Translations under genes and position numbers: made by a program | Notes under the pieces: model-generated | What the model was told of the DNA's origin: nothing | What the model saw: only the letters and a program-made list of their open reading frames with translations | The model's database searches: none | Part shown: positions 1-7,823 of the stretch, piece by piece | How positions within the stretch are numbered: position 1 is the first letter of the stretch | Layout: each line of letters opens with the position of its first letter | Source: a virus | DNA length: 27,263 nucleotides | Virus record (IMG/VR): IMGVR_UViG_3300045931_000164 | Span: 1 to 27,263 of that record | Strand: one strand, 5' to 3'

Positions 1-21
1 GCCTTTTTTTCCTAACTCGAT

Positions 22-450
22 ATGAAGCAGAACGGTCGTAAATCAGCAGCTTCGCTGGCGATCGCCGTCCCAATCCGCGGCATTTCGCGTCCGGCGCCGC
101 CTGCAGAGCTGAAGCTCGATGCCGAGCGGGCGGTCTGGCTGCGCACGGTGAATGCGCGGCCTGTGGACTGGTTCGGCCCTGAACACGTGCCATTGCTTGT
201 CAGTTACTGCCGGCACGTAGTGGGAGCAGACCAGATCGCGGGGCAGTTGGCCGAGGTCACGCTGCAAGTGCTCGCCGACCCGGAAACCTTCCGGCGACTC
301 GAGCGCCTGCGCAAGATGATGCGTGACGAGACGACGGCCGTGCTGCACCTGGCGCGTGCCATGCGGCTCACGCATCATTCGCTCTACCAGGCGCAGAAGG
401 CGTCTCGGGCCGTGGAGCGGCACGGCTCAGGTAGCAGGCCGTGGGAATGA
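22..450 (+). CDS. terS: Terminase small subunit, P27 family
   Basis: This is the DNA-recognition subunit of the packaging motor, which binds near cos and hands DNA to the large subunit. The 142-residue product has a basic N-terminus (MKQNGRKS), the Pro-rich linker and 'AERAVWLRTV' helix usual in P27 proteins, then a helical stretch ending in 'MRLTHHSLYQAQKA'. Its length is normal for the family. It is followed by the large terminase with a 4-nt ATGA overlap at 447-450, which supports translational coupling. No strong Shine-Dalgarno precedes the ATG at 22, and only 21 nt of upstream sequence are visible. The call rests on family resemblance plus its place before terL and after an HNH gene in the circular reading. 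Confidence 0.85.
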   Translation: MKQNGRKSAASLAIAVPIRGISRPAPPAELKLDAERAVWLRTVNARPVDWFGPEHVPLLVSYCRHVVGADQIAGQLAEVTLQVLADPETFRRLERLRKMMRDETTAVLHLARAMRLTHHSLYQAQKASRAVERHGSGSRPWE

Positions 451-1955
451 CGCGCGGACAGCGCAACGCCCGGTGGATCGAGACTTACTGTCGGATACCG
501 GAGGGTCGGCTCGTCGGGCAGCCGGTCAGACTGACGGCGCACCAGAGGCGGTGGCTGCGGCGCATCTATGACACGCCGACGCGGACCTTCATTCTGTCGA
601 TGGGACGCGGCAACGCGAAGACGGCATTTGCGGCGTTCCTGCTGCTCCTGCACCTGTGTGGCCACGAAGCGCGCCGGAACAGCCAGCTCTTCTCCGCGGC
701 GCAGTCGCGCGACCAGGCGGCGATCCTGTTCGGCTACGCGGCAAAGTGCGTGCGGCTCTCGCCGGACCTGGACGGGAGCGTCGTGATCCGCGACACGGCC
801 AAGCAGCTCGCCTGTCCCGAACTCGGGACGCTCTACCGGGCGCTGTCGGCGGACGCCTCGACGGCGCACGGGTTATCGCCAGCCTTCGTGGTCCACGACG
901 AGCTCGGGCGAGTGCGCGGACCTCGCTCCGAGCTCTACGAGGCGCTCGAGACGGCGCAGGCGAAGCAGCCTGAGCCGCTGTCGATCATCATCAGCACCCA
1001 GGCGCCGGGGGATGCCGATCTCTTGTCAGTGCTGATCGACGACGCACTGCGCGGGGAGGAGCGGGAGCGCAAGATCGAGCTATACACGGCGCCGGTCGAT
1101 GCGGACCCCTTCGGGGTGAAGGCGATCAAGGCCGCCAATCCGCATTTCGGAGAGTTCATGAACCAGGGCGAGATGCTGCGCCAGGCGGCCGAGGCCAAGC
1201 GCCTGCCGGGCGCGGAAGCGGCGTATCGCAACCACGTCCTCAACCAGCGCATCGCGCTCGAGCACCTCTGGCTCGCCCCGGCGATCTGGAAGGCGTGCAA
1301 CGCGACGCCCGACCCGGCGATCTTCCGCGACGGGCGCACCGTAGGCGCCGGGCTCGACCTCTCGCAGAAGCACGACCTGACCGCCTGCGTGCTGGCGGCG
1401 CAGGACGATGGGGGCACGGTGCACCTGTGGCCGTTCGTGTTCACGCCCGAGCGATCGCTGCGCGAGCGCGAGCTCCGGGACCGCGCGCCCTACAGCGCCT
1501 GGGTGCAGAGCGGGCAGTTGATCGCCGTGCCGGGCGCCACGCTCGACTACGACTGGCTCTTCCAGTTCCTGCGCATGCGCCTTGACGATCTCGAGATCCG
1601 CATCGATGTCTGCGCCTACGACCGCTGGCGCATCAACGAGGCGCGGAGCGCCGCCGACCGGAATAACTTCGTCGTGAACGCCTGGAGCGAAGTCGGCCAG
1701 GGGATGCAGTCGATGAGCCCGCGCCTCGAATTCTTCGAGACGCTGCTCCTGCAGGAGCGCCTGCGCCACGGCGCACATCCGCTCCTCAACATGGGCGCCG
1801 CTAATGCGGTCGTGGTGCAGGACCCGGCCGGCAACCGCAAGCTCGACAAGGCGCAATCGACGCAGAGGATCGACCCGCTGGTCGCCGCGGTCATGGCGGC
1901 GGGCGTTTTCATGGTGAGCGCGCCCGCGTTCGACGTTGCGGCGTTTATCGCATGA
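447..1955 (+). CDS. terL: Terminase large subunit (ATPase and nuclease)
   Basis: The protein powers DNA translocation into the prohead and cuts the concatemer. A Walker A-like loop GRGNAKT lies at residues 53-59, a Walker B-like FVVHDE at 147-152, and a C-terminal nuclease domain starts near 'GAGLDLSQKHDLTACV' with its acidic residue. The 502 residues match the usual P27-partner terminase size. I chose the ATG at 447 because it makes an ATGA overlap with the terS stop; an in-frame GTG at 441 would add two residues. The Walker A loop is of the degenerate type common in this family. Function is certain at family level. Confidence 0.93.
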   Translation: MTRGQRNARWIETYCRIPEGRLVGQPVRLTAHQRRWLRRIYDTPTRTFILSMGRGNAKTAFAAFLLLLHLCGHEARRNSQLFSAAQSRDQAAILFGYAAKCVRLSPDLDGSVVIRDTAKQLACPELGTLYRALSADASTAHGLSPAFVVHDELGRVRGPRSELYEALETAQAKQPEPLSIIISTQAPGDADLLSVLIDDALRGEERERKIELYTAPVDADPFGVKAIKAANPHFGEFMNQGEMLRQAAEAKRLPGAEAAYRNHVLNQRIALEHLWLAPAIWKACNATPDPAIFRDGRTVGAGLDLSQKHDLTACVLAAQDDGGTVHLWPFVFTPERSLRERELRDRAPYSAWVQSGQLIAVPGATLDYDWLFQFLRMRLDDLEIRIDVCAYDRWRINEARSAADRNNFVVNAWSEVGQGMQSMSPRLEFFETLLLQERLRHGAHPLLNMGAANAVVVQDPAGNRKLDKAQSTQRIDPLVAAVMAAGVFMVSAPAFDVAAFIA

Positions 1956-1973
1956 TTCTCAGTCGGTTAGCAA

Positions 1974-2008
1974 TAATGCTGATGTAATGCTGATTTTCCT
2001 TGTAGAAT
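1974..2008 (+). promoter_or_regulatory. Possible capsid-gene promoter in an A+T-rich patch
   Basis: The 183-nt gap between terL and the protease-capsid gene contains an A+T-rich patch that stands out from the GC-rich surroundings. It has two copies of TAATGCTGAT (1974-1983 and 1985-1994, 11-bp period) and a TAGAAT -10-like hexamer at 2003-2008. The matching -35 position is poor (TGATGT). The repeat could bind a regulator or merely reflect the A+T-rich spacer. The function is inferred. Confidence 0.3.
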
Positions 2009-2138
2009 TTCCTTTCATGGACAGCCGCCGCCGTCCCTCGAAAGACGAACGCGAAAAGCGGTTGCCCCCCTTTCCCCTGAAACTCGGCGACGGTCCGCTC
2101 CCAAGCGGTAATTCCGGCCCTCTGGTGCGAGGTCCGGC

Positions 2139-4049
2139 ATGCCCCTGGATGGCGCTCAACCTGATCGTCGAGAGCTCCCGCTTGTAATCGAGAAAGCCGC
2201 CGCGCGCGATAGCGACGCGCGGTTCGTCCTCTCCGCGTCCTCGCCCGACCGGGAGAAGGACACCATCGACCCTGCGGCGTATCGCCCGCACGTCGGCAGG
2301 CGCCTGATTGCGCTCTGGCAGCACCGCGACGCCATCGGCTACTGGGAAAACCTGAAGATCGTAGCGGGCAAGCTGATCGGCGACCTTACTCTCGCCACGA
2401 CGCCGCTCGCGCGCATGGCAAAGACGCTGCTCGATGATGGCGTGCCCTTGTGCGCGTCGATCGGCTTCCGCGGCATGGGCAAGCCCAACGACAAGGGTGG
2501 GCTGCACTTTCACGAGCTCGACCTGATGGAAGTCTCGCTCGTCAACACGCCCGCGCATCCGCTCGCGATCCAGATCGCCAAGTCATTCGGAATCACCCTG
2601 TCGGACCCCGCTGGGCAAGTGCCCGCGCGCGGCGGCCCGGCTCTGCAGTTAGTCGCGGCAAGTGCCGCTCGCAGTCCCTCCAGGAGTCACAGCATGGGCA
2701 AGACCATTTCCGAGCTCGTAGTCGAGACGCAAAGCGCACAGGTCGCCGCGCGCGACAGGCTCGCCGAGCAGACCTCGAAGCTGGGCGAAATCGAATCACC
2801 GACCAGCGATGAATTCATCACCCAGAAGGCGTTAGTCGACGAGCTCGATGCCGAGCTCCACGCAATCGACGGCAAGCTCGCTACCTTGAAAAGCAGTGAG
2901 TCGAGACTTGCTGCGGGAGCTCTCGCGACGAAGAGCGCGCAGGTCATCCGGCGCGACTCCGTGAAGGACACCGAACACCTGCTCGGGAAGCTCGCGCTCG
3001 TCACCTACGAGGCGGCGTGCAAGTCGATGAAGATCGATGACGTGGTAGCGATCCGCTTCCCCGGCTCGGCCGCGATCGAGACGATCGTCAAGGCCGCGCA
3101 GAACCCGGCGATGACGACCGTCCCTGGCTACGCCCAGGAGCTGACGCGCATCGGCTACGGGCAATTGATGGACATGCTGCGCGCCGAGGCGATCCTGCCC
3201 AAGTGCGTGCCCTTCGGGCAGCAGCACAGCTTCGAGGGCTATACCTCGATCACCTACCCGATCCGCAGCGGCACGGCCACGGACGCAGCGGGCGCGTTCC
3301 GCGCAGAAGGGGCGCCGATCCGGGTCGGCGGGCTGCACTTCACGAGCGGCTCGCTCACGCCGAAGAACCTGGGCGTCATCCTGACCGCGACCGAGGAGAT
3401 GCTGCGGCGCTCGACGATCGATCTCGCCGCGTATTTCCAGAGGGCGATCATCGATGACACCGCCACGACGCTCGACGCGATCTTCATCGGCACCGGCGCC
3501 GGCTCGGCGACGCAGCCGGCCGGGATTCGGAACTCCCTCGCCGCGGGCGACACGCGCCCCTCGACGGGCGCAACCGCGGCGGCGATCACCAACGACCTCA
3601 AGGTGATGCTGACCGCGATGACGACCGCGAACATGGGCGGGATGAACACGAAATGGCTGATGCACCCGAAGAACTTCCTCGCCGTGTCGTGGCTGACGAA
3701 CGCCGTCGGGACGAAGCAGTTCCCCGAGACAACGAACAACAATCTCGGCGGCTACGGTGTCGTTACCTCGCTCGCGATGCCGGCAGACATCGTGCTGCTC
3801 GTGGACTTCTCGCAGTTCAGCTTCGCCATCGGCAACCCGGCATTCCTGCCGAACAACGTCGCGACGCTGCACGAAGAGGACACGACGCCGCTGCCGATCG
3901 CCTCGGCAGGCACGCCCAACGTCGTCGCTGCTCCTGTGAGGTCGCTCTATCAGACGAACTCCTGGGCGCTGCGGATGCTGATGGATGCCGACTGGGCAAA
4001 GATGCGAAACCCCGGCCCGGTTCAGGAACTCACCGCCGTTGCGTGGTAG
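2139..4049 (+). CDS. Fused HK97-type prohead protease and major capsid protein
   Basis: One 636-codon frame carries both the maturation protease and the shell protein, which are separate genes in HK97. Residues about 22-150 are the U35-type protease: His62 in 'ALWQHR', Ser107 in 'CASIGFRG' and Glu131 in 'MEVSLVNTPAH' are the expected catalytic-region residues. Residues about 186-250 are charged and coiled-coil-like, as in the capsid delta (scaffolding) domain. From about residue 255 to the end is the HK97-fold capsid. An internal ATG at codon 186 (2694) has AGGAG 7 nt upstream, so free capsid protein could be made directly. The 2139 ATG has only a weak upstream 'GCGAGGT'. Protease-capsid fusions are known in other phages. 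Confidence 0.92.
   Translation: MPLDGAQPDRRELPLVIEKAAARDSDARFVLSASSPDREKDTIDPAAYRPHVGRRLIALWQHRDAIGYWENLKIVAGKLIGDLTLATTPLARMAKTLLDDGVPLCASIGFRGMGKPNDKGGLHFHELDLMEVSLVNTPAHPLAIQIAKSFGITLSDPAGQVPARGGPALQLVAASAARSPSRSHSMGKTISELVVETQSAQVAARDRLAEQTSKLGEIESPTSDEFITQKALVDELDAELHAIDGKLATLKSSESRLAAGALATKSAQVIRRDSVKDTEHLLGKLALVTYEAACKSMKIDDVVAIRFPGSAAIETIVKAAQNPAMTTVPGYAQELTRIGYGQLMDMLRAEAILPKCVPFGQQHSFEGYTSITYPIRSGTATDAAGAFRAEGAPIRVGGLHFTSGSLTPKNLGVILTATEEMLRRSTIDLAAYFQRAIIDDTATTLDAIFIGTGAGSATQPAGIRNSLAAGDTRPSTGATAAAITNDLKVMLTAMTTANMGGMNTKWLMHPKNFLAVSWLTNAVGTKQFPETTNNNLGGYGVVTSLAMPADIVLLVDFSQFSFAIGNPAFLPNNVATLHEEDTTPLPIASAGTPNVVAAPVRSLYQTNSWALRMLMDADWAKMRNPGPVQELTAVAW
2682..2696 (+). promoter_or_regulatory. 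Internal ribosome binding site and ATG for capsid-only product
   Basis: AGGAG at 2682-2686 stands 7 nt before an ATG at 2694-2696. That ATG is exactly in frame (codon 186) with the upstream protease domain. The preceding residues (ARSPSRSHS) look like a low-complexity linker. The product from this start would be 451 residues, opening with the delta domain. This is the arrangement expected if capsid is made in excess over the fusion, like the in-frame nested scaffold start in lambda C/Nu3. The sites are visible; their use is inferred. Confidence 0.6.
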
Positions 4050-4198
4050 CAAGACTCGTGCTCGCCGCGCTCGCTTTCGGCGCGGTGAGCGCGTGTATCA
4101 GCGTGCGCATCGAGTCGCCGTGTGAAGTGGAAACCGTCATCGATTTCGGGGCGGTCGAGATCCGCACGTGCAAGCCGCACAAGCCCGAGTCCTCTTAA
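4043..4198 (+). CDS. Small putative lipoprotein (51 aa)
   Basis: A GTG at 4043 overlaps the last codons of the capsid gene. The product opens with a short hydrophobic stretch (VARLVLAALAFGA) ending in V-S-A-C, a good lipobox, followed by a short polar tail with two further Cys residues. This predicts secretion and lipid attachment at Cys18. An alternative GTG at 4058 would still keep the lipobox. It stops 20 nt before the next gene. Phage-encoded small lipoproteins often act in superinfection exclusion, but nothing here proves that role; Rz1-like spanin function is less likely because the tail is not proline-rich. Confidence 0.55.
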   Translation: MVARLVLAALAFGAVSACISVRIESPCEVETVIDFGAVEIRTCKPHKPESS

Positions 4199-4218
4199 CT
4201 GACAAGGAGGTTAGTGAC

Positions 4219-4635
4219 ATGCCGCAGACGTTTTATATGAAGCTTGAACCGACGGGCCAGCCCGGCATCGTCAAGGCTACCGCTGTCGAAGCACCACCCT
4301 CGATCTGGGGGCCAGATGATCCACGCCCCGGCTACGGGCCAACGCCTCCCGGCGGAGGCAGCATCTGGGAGCCGTTGTTCCCTACCAACCCCATAGTCAT
4401 CCCGCCGATTGACGAGCCGCCTTCCCCGCCAGAAGCCAAACTGACCTCCGTGTTCTCGCCGACGCACGGCAAGTGGGTCTACGGCTATCAGTTGGTGTCT
4501 GGCGCTGGGCCGAAGAAAGAAGACCCGTGCGAGCCGCCAGCCCCGCCGGGATATCAGTTCGCTTGGGTATATGCCCCGCAATACAACGGCTGGGTGTGGG
4601 GTTATCAGCGTGAGAGCGGAGCAGGACCGAAGTAA
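4219..4635 (+). CDS. Proline-rich phage protein with W/Y repeats
   Basis: The start is fixed by a perfect AAGGAGG at 4204-4210, ahead of ATG 4219; an in-frame upstream ATG at 4168 is less likely. The 138-residue product has 'SIWGPDDPRP', a Pro/Gly-rich middle, and two C-terminal repeats built on a WVxGYQxxSGAGPK pattern (GKWVYGYQLVSGAGPKK and NGWVWGYQRESGAGPK). There is no signal peptide or membrane segment. Similar 'IWGPxDPRP' proteins are common near phage capsid genes without known function. Its place directly after the capsid and its strong ribosome binding site suggest abundant synthesis, perhaps as a virion accessory or decoration protein. That role is inference. Confidence 0.7.
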   Translation: MPQTFYMKLEPTGQPGIVKATAVEAPPSIWGPDDPRPGYGPTPPGGGSIWEPLFPTNPIVIPPIDEPPSPPEAKLTSVFSPTHGKWVYGYQLVSGAGPKKEDPCEPPAPPGYQFAWVYAPQYNGWVWGYQRESGAGPK

Positions 4636-4651
4636 GCCAACGGTTCCCCCT

Positions 4652-4691
4652 GACGCGGACGTGCTTGCAGGTTGCGCGCCCGCGTCTTTTT
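4652..4691 (+). terminator. Rho-independent terminator after the capsid-accessory genes
   Basis: The stem pairs GACGCGG (4652-4658) with CCGCGTC (4680-4686). After one A/C mismatch it continues as CGTGC/GCGCG (4660-4664 with 4674-4678, one G-T pair), around a 9-nt loop. It is followed by TTTTT at 4687-4691. The U-tract runs straight into the Shine-Dalgarno of the next gene. It would separate highly expressed capsid genes from portal and tail genes, acting as partial attenuation or as a target of late antitermination. Confidence 0.7.
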
Positions 4692-4705
4692 GAAGGAGCG
4701 ACGCA

Positions 4706-4897
4706 ATGATCGAGTTCCTGGTCTATCTGCTCGTTCTCTGTCTCGTGTTCGGAATGATCTATTACGCGATCGGGCTCCTGCCGCTGCAGCCGCCCTTCAA
4801 GAACATCGTCATGGTCATCCTGATCCTGATCTTCATCCTGCTGCTGCTCGGCGCGATATTCGGCGCGCTGCCGCTTCCCAAGTGGCCGCGCTACTGA
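4706..4897 (+). CDS. Small membrane protein with two predicted TM segments
   Basis: AAGGAG at 4693-4698 precedes ATG 4706. The 63-residue product has two hydrophobic helices, about residues 3-23 and 33-54, joined by a short 'LPLQPPFKN' turn, and ends 'PKWPRY'. This looks like a known class of small two-TM phage proteins found near capsid and portal genes. It could in principle be a class II holin, but no endolysin lies beside it and it sits among head genes. I cannot assign a function. It is the first gene after the 4652-4691 terminator. Confidence 0.7.
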   Translation: MIEFLVYLLVLCLVFGMIYYAIGLLPLQPPFKNIVMVILILIFILLLLGAIFGALPLPKWPRY

Positions 4898-4907
4898 GAG
4901 GTCCGCA

Positions 4908-5120
4908 ATGGCAACGACTTGCGTATGGGCGTTTCGGCGAATTCCAGAATTGAACAACGCGACGGGCTACGTCGAGTGCGACGAGGAGCTGGCAGCGCGG
5001 CTCGTCAGAGACGGGCTCGCGCAGGACCCGCGTATCGGCGCAAACCTGCTCAACCACATCGAGGACGCGCCGCCCCCGCTGCAATACGATACCAAGGTCG
5101 TTAGGCCGAAGCGCCGATGA
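4908..5120 (+). CDS. Small hypothetical protein upstream of portal
   Basis: This 70-residue soluble protein starts at ATG 4908 behind GAGAGGT and ends in an ATGA overlap with the portal gene (5117-5120). It has 'TGYVECDEELAARLVRDGLAQDPR', broken by nothing obvious, and a basic C-terminus (VVRPKRR). The helix-rich middle resembles the small head proteins often found just before portal in lambda-like genomes. No catalytic motif is visible and the function is unknown. Confidence 0.6.
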   Translation: MATTCVWAFRRIPELNNATGYVECDEELAARLVRDGLAQDPRIGANLLNHIEDAPPPLQYDTKVVRPKRR

Positions 5121-6520
5121 GCGTCATCGACCGCTTCAAGTCGTGGTGGTTCGGCGGCCTCGAGGGCAGCTATCGCGGCCCGGCGGTCGGTTATTCGCAC
5201 TGGGGCAATCGCTTCCCGATTCCCTTCGGCGACGGCTACCAGGCGGGCCTGACGCTCGACCAGCGCAGCGCCCAGTGCGTGCCGATCGCCTACGCCTGCG
5301 TGATGGCGACGGCGAAAGCGGTCGCAACCTGCCCGGCAGCGCACAAGGTCGTTCTCGACTCCGGCAAGCACGAGACCTCGACGACCTCGCCCGCCTCGCG
5401 CGTGCTGCGGAAGCCCAACGCCTACCAGACCTGGCCCCAGTTCATCCTCGACTGCGTGGCGACGATGCTCTTCGAGGGCGAGGCCTTCGTGCTGCTCCTG
5501 CGCGACGATCGCTACGCTGTCAACGCCATGCACTTGATGCCGCGGCGCGCGTGCTCGCCGTATATCGAGCCGCTGACAGGCGATCTCTACTACTCGATCG
5601 GCGCGAACCCGATGCTGCCCGCGGGCATCGATGCGATGGCGCCCGCGCGCGACATCCTGCACCTGCGCCAGCACACGCCGCGCCATCCGCTGATCGGGGA
5701 ATCCCCGCTGACCGCGGCCGCGCTCGCGCTCGGGGTGAATGTCGCGCTGTCCGGCAACCAGGCGGCGTTCTTTTCGAACATGAACCGCCCGAGCGGCGTG
5801 CTCTCGAGCCCGGAGCCGCTTACCAAGGATCAGATGAAGCAGCTCCGCGAGGCCTTCGACGAGCAGTCGCAGGGGCCGAACGCGGGAAAGATCCCGGTGC
5901 TCGGGCGCGGCCTCACGTTCTCGCAGATGGCGATCAGCTCGCAGGACGCGCAACTGATCGAGGCGCAGCGCATGTCGATCGAGGACGTGGCGCGCTGCTT
6001 CGGGGTGCCGCTGCCGATGGTCGGCGACCTCTCGAAGGCGACGTTGAACAACGTCGAGGCGATGACGAACTTCTGGCTCGCGCACGGCCTGGGCTCGCTG
6101 CTGGAAAACCTCGAGCGCAGCTTCGATGCCGCGTTCGGCCTGCCCGCCGACGAGTATGTCGAGTTCGACGAGCGCGCGCTCTTGCGCATGGACTACAAGT
6201 CGCGCATCGACGCGATCACCAAGGCGATCCAGGGTGGGGTGATGTCGCCGAACGAAGCGCGCGACGGCGAAGGACTGCCGCCCGTCCCCGGCGGCAATAC
6301 CCTTTTCCTGCAGCAGCAGATGGTCTCCATCGACATGCTGGCCGAGCTGCACGCGGCCGAGATCGCCTCGAAGAACCGGCCGGCCGCCGAGACGCCGCCA
6401 GCGCCCGATGACGAGGAAGAGCCCGGCGAAGACGGCGACGAAGAAGAAAAAGGAGGCGACCCGCAGATCGCCAAGGCGCTTGCCGTGGATCTGCTCGAGC
6501 GGATAAGGAAGGCAGCATGA
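5117..6520 (+). CDS. Portal protein, HK97 family
   Basis: The portal forms the dodecameric ring at one capsid vertex through which DNA passes. The 467-residue product has the N-terminal 'IAYACVMATAKAVATCP' helix typical of HK97 portals, the 'ATMLFEGEAFVLLLRDDR' wing region, and a crown/stem region with 'EDVARCFGVPLPMVGD'. It ends in a very acidic tail ('PDDEEEPGEDGDEEEKGG', residues about 428-450). Length is as expected for the family. It overlaps both neighbours by 4 nt, consistent with coupled translation of the head genes. Confidence 0.93.
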   Translation: MSVIDRFKSWWFGGLEGSYRGPAVGYSHWGNRFPIPFGDGYQAGLTLDQRSAQCVPIAYACVMATAKAVATCPAAHKVVLDSGKHETSTTSPASRVLRKPNAYQTWPQFILDCVATMLFEGEAFVLLLRDDRYAVNAMHLMPRRACSPYIEPLTGDLYYSIGANPMLPAGIDAMAPARDILHLRQHTPRHPLIGESPLTAAALALGVNVALSGNQAAFFSNMNRPSGVLSSPEPLTKDQMKQLREAFDEQSQGPNAGKIPVLGRGLTFSQMAISSQDAQLIEAQRMSIEDVARCFGVPLPMVGDLSKATLNNVEAMTNFWLAHGLGSLLENLERSFDAAFGLPADEYVEFDERALLRMDYKSRIDAITKAIQGGVMSPNEARDGEGLPPVPGGNTLFLQQQMVSIDMLAELHAAEIASKNRPAAETPPAPDDEEEPGEDGDEEEKGGDPQIAKALAVDLLERIRKAA

Positions 6521-7164
6521 TCGAGAAAACGATCGTCGCGGCGCTCGAGCCGCTGGCAGCCGACATCGTCGCAATAGAAAAGCGCCTCGACGCTCTCCAG
6601 CTCCTGCCCGGCCCGCCCGGCGCCGGCATCGACGCCCCGCAGTGGGCGAAGGGCGCCGTCTACCGCAAGGGGACCTTCGTCGTCGCCAATTTCGGGCAGC
6701 ACTTCGTCGCGCTCAAGGACACCGCGAGCCCGACCGACGACGCGGAGCACTGGGCGCGCGTGGGCTCGGGCGGGTTTCGCCATCGCGGCACGTTCGAGAA
6801 GGACGCCGTTTATGCCGACGGCGATCTCTTCATGGACAACTACGGGACGTTCTGCATGGTGCATGGCGTCCCGGTGCTGCTCGCCGGGCGCGGTCCTGCC
6901 GGCAAGCCCGGCGAGAAAGGCCTGCCCGGCGCGAACGGGCGCGATGGCTCGACGATCATCGGCGCGCAGGTCGAGGGCTTCAAGCTGGTCCTGGTGCAGC
7001 AGAACGGCGACGGCACGACCGACCATCTCGAGGCCGACTTCGGGCCGGCGTATCGCGAGGTGATGAAGAGCGCGCTCGAGGCATCCCTCCCCGAGCTCGC
7101 GCAGCTCCTGGCCGACCTGCGCGACGACGTGGACGCGCTGATACAGCGGGGGCGCGCCCGGTGA
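6517..7164 (+). CDS. Collagen-like protein with CBM-like repeats
   Basis: The 215-residue product starts at ATG 6517, overlapping the portal stop. After a short helix and a 'PGPPGAG' hinge it has two Trp/Tyr/Gly-rich repeats (about residues 42-83 and 86-115). The first carries the Y-x-K-G...F-V-A-L...W-x-x-V-G pattern of family 5/12 carbohydrate-binding modules. Six Gly-X-Y triplets follow (about 126-143), then a helical C-terminus. This suggests a trimeric, glycan-binding surface protein. Its gene lies between portal and connector rather than with tail fibres, so it may decorate the head or neck. The domain likeness is visible; the location in the virion is inferred. Confidence 0.65.
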   Translation: MIEKTIVAALEPLAADIVAIEKRLDALQLLPGPPGAGIDAPQWAKGAVYRKGTFVVANFGQHFVALKDTASPTDDAEHWARVGSGGFRHRGTFEKDAVYADGDLFMDNYGTFCMVHGVPVLLAGRGPAGKPGEKGLPGANGRDGSTIIGAQVEGFKLVLVQQNGDGTTDHLEADFGPAYREVMKSALEASLPELAQLLADLRDDVDALIQRGRAR

Positions 7165-7823
7165 CGACCCCGATCCTCCTGCCGCTCGACAAGGTGAAGG
7201 AGCTCCTCGGTATCACCGACACCGCGTCGGACGCCGCCCTGACCGCGGCGCTGCCGGTCGTTACCGCGATGTTCGAGAACTACTGCAAGCGCGGCCTCGC
7301 CTACGTCGCGGACATGGTGGAGGAGCAGAGCATCGTCGCCGTCGAGCGCCTGCCGCTTTTCCGCTATCCCGTGGAAGCGGTGAGCGAGCTCCTGATAAAC
7401 GGCATCGCCCAGGCGCCCGCGCCGGTCGCGCCGCAGGTCGATCACACACACGGCTTCATCTATATCGGCGCGTGCGGCTGGTGGGGGCGTTATCCCGGCT
7501 ATGCGGGATGGGGCTATCCGGGGAATTTCGCGCGCGTCACCTATTCGGGCGGCTACGACCCGGACGAGGTGCCGGCCGACCTGGCCGACGCCTTTGCCCG
7601 GTGCTGCGCCGACTACGGCGGCGTCACCTACGCGAGCGGCGGTGCCTCGAGCTCGGGCGCCGGCGCGCCGTTGAAGTCCCTCGGCCTGGGCTCGGGCGCG
7701 CTCACCGTCTCGTTCGACACGACGCAGGCCGCGAAGTCGAGCTACGACACCTCCAGCGTGCCGCCGATCCTCGCGCCGTATCTCTACACGATCGACGCCT
7801 ATCGCGTGAAGGACTACTGCTGA
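7161..7823 (+). CDS. Head-tail connector protein, gp6-like
   Basis: Start is GTG 7161, in a GTGA overlap with the previous stop. The 220-residue product opens with 'LPLDKVKELLGITDTASDA', the DNA-packaging/gp6-type start in which helices build the connector ring beneath the portal, and ends with 'LAPYLYTIDAY'. The middle is glycine- and tyrosine-rich. Position after portal and before head-closure genes supports the role. An in-frame extension upstream exists but would run through the previous gene, so it was not used. Confidence 0.75.
   Translation: MTTPILLPLDKVKELLGITDTASDAALTAALPVVTAMFENYCKRGLAYVADMVEEQSIVAVERLPLFRYPVEAVSELLINGIAQAPAPVAPQVDHTHGFIYIGACGWWGRYPGYAGWGYPGNFARVTYSGGYDPDEVPADLADAFARCCADYGGVTYASGGASSSGAGAPLKSLGLGSGALTVSFDTTQAAKSSYDTSSVPPILAPYLYTIDAYRVKDYC

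Noticed and set aside
441-446. GTG start for the large terminase
   Set aside because: The ATG at 447 gives the canonical ATGA overlap with terS and only two residues differ.
1936-2187. 83-codon open frame between terL and the protease-capsid gene
   Set aside because: Different frame from the protease, low-complexity product, no convincing ribosome binding site; overlaps both neighbours.
2832-4052. 406-codon open frame on the - strand
   Set aside because: Antisense shadow of the capsid domain; no family features.
4967-6574. 535-codon open frame on the - strand
   Set aside because: Antisense to the portal gene with shadow-type composition and no start signal.
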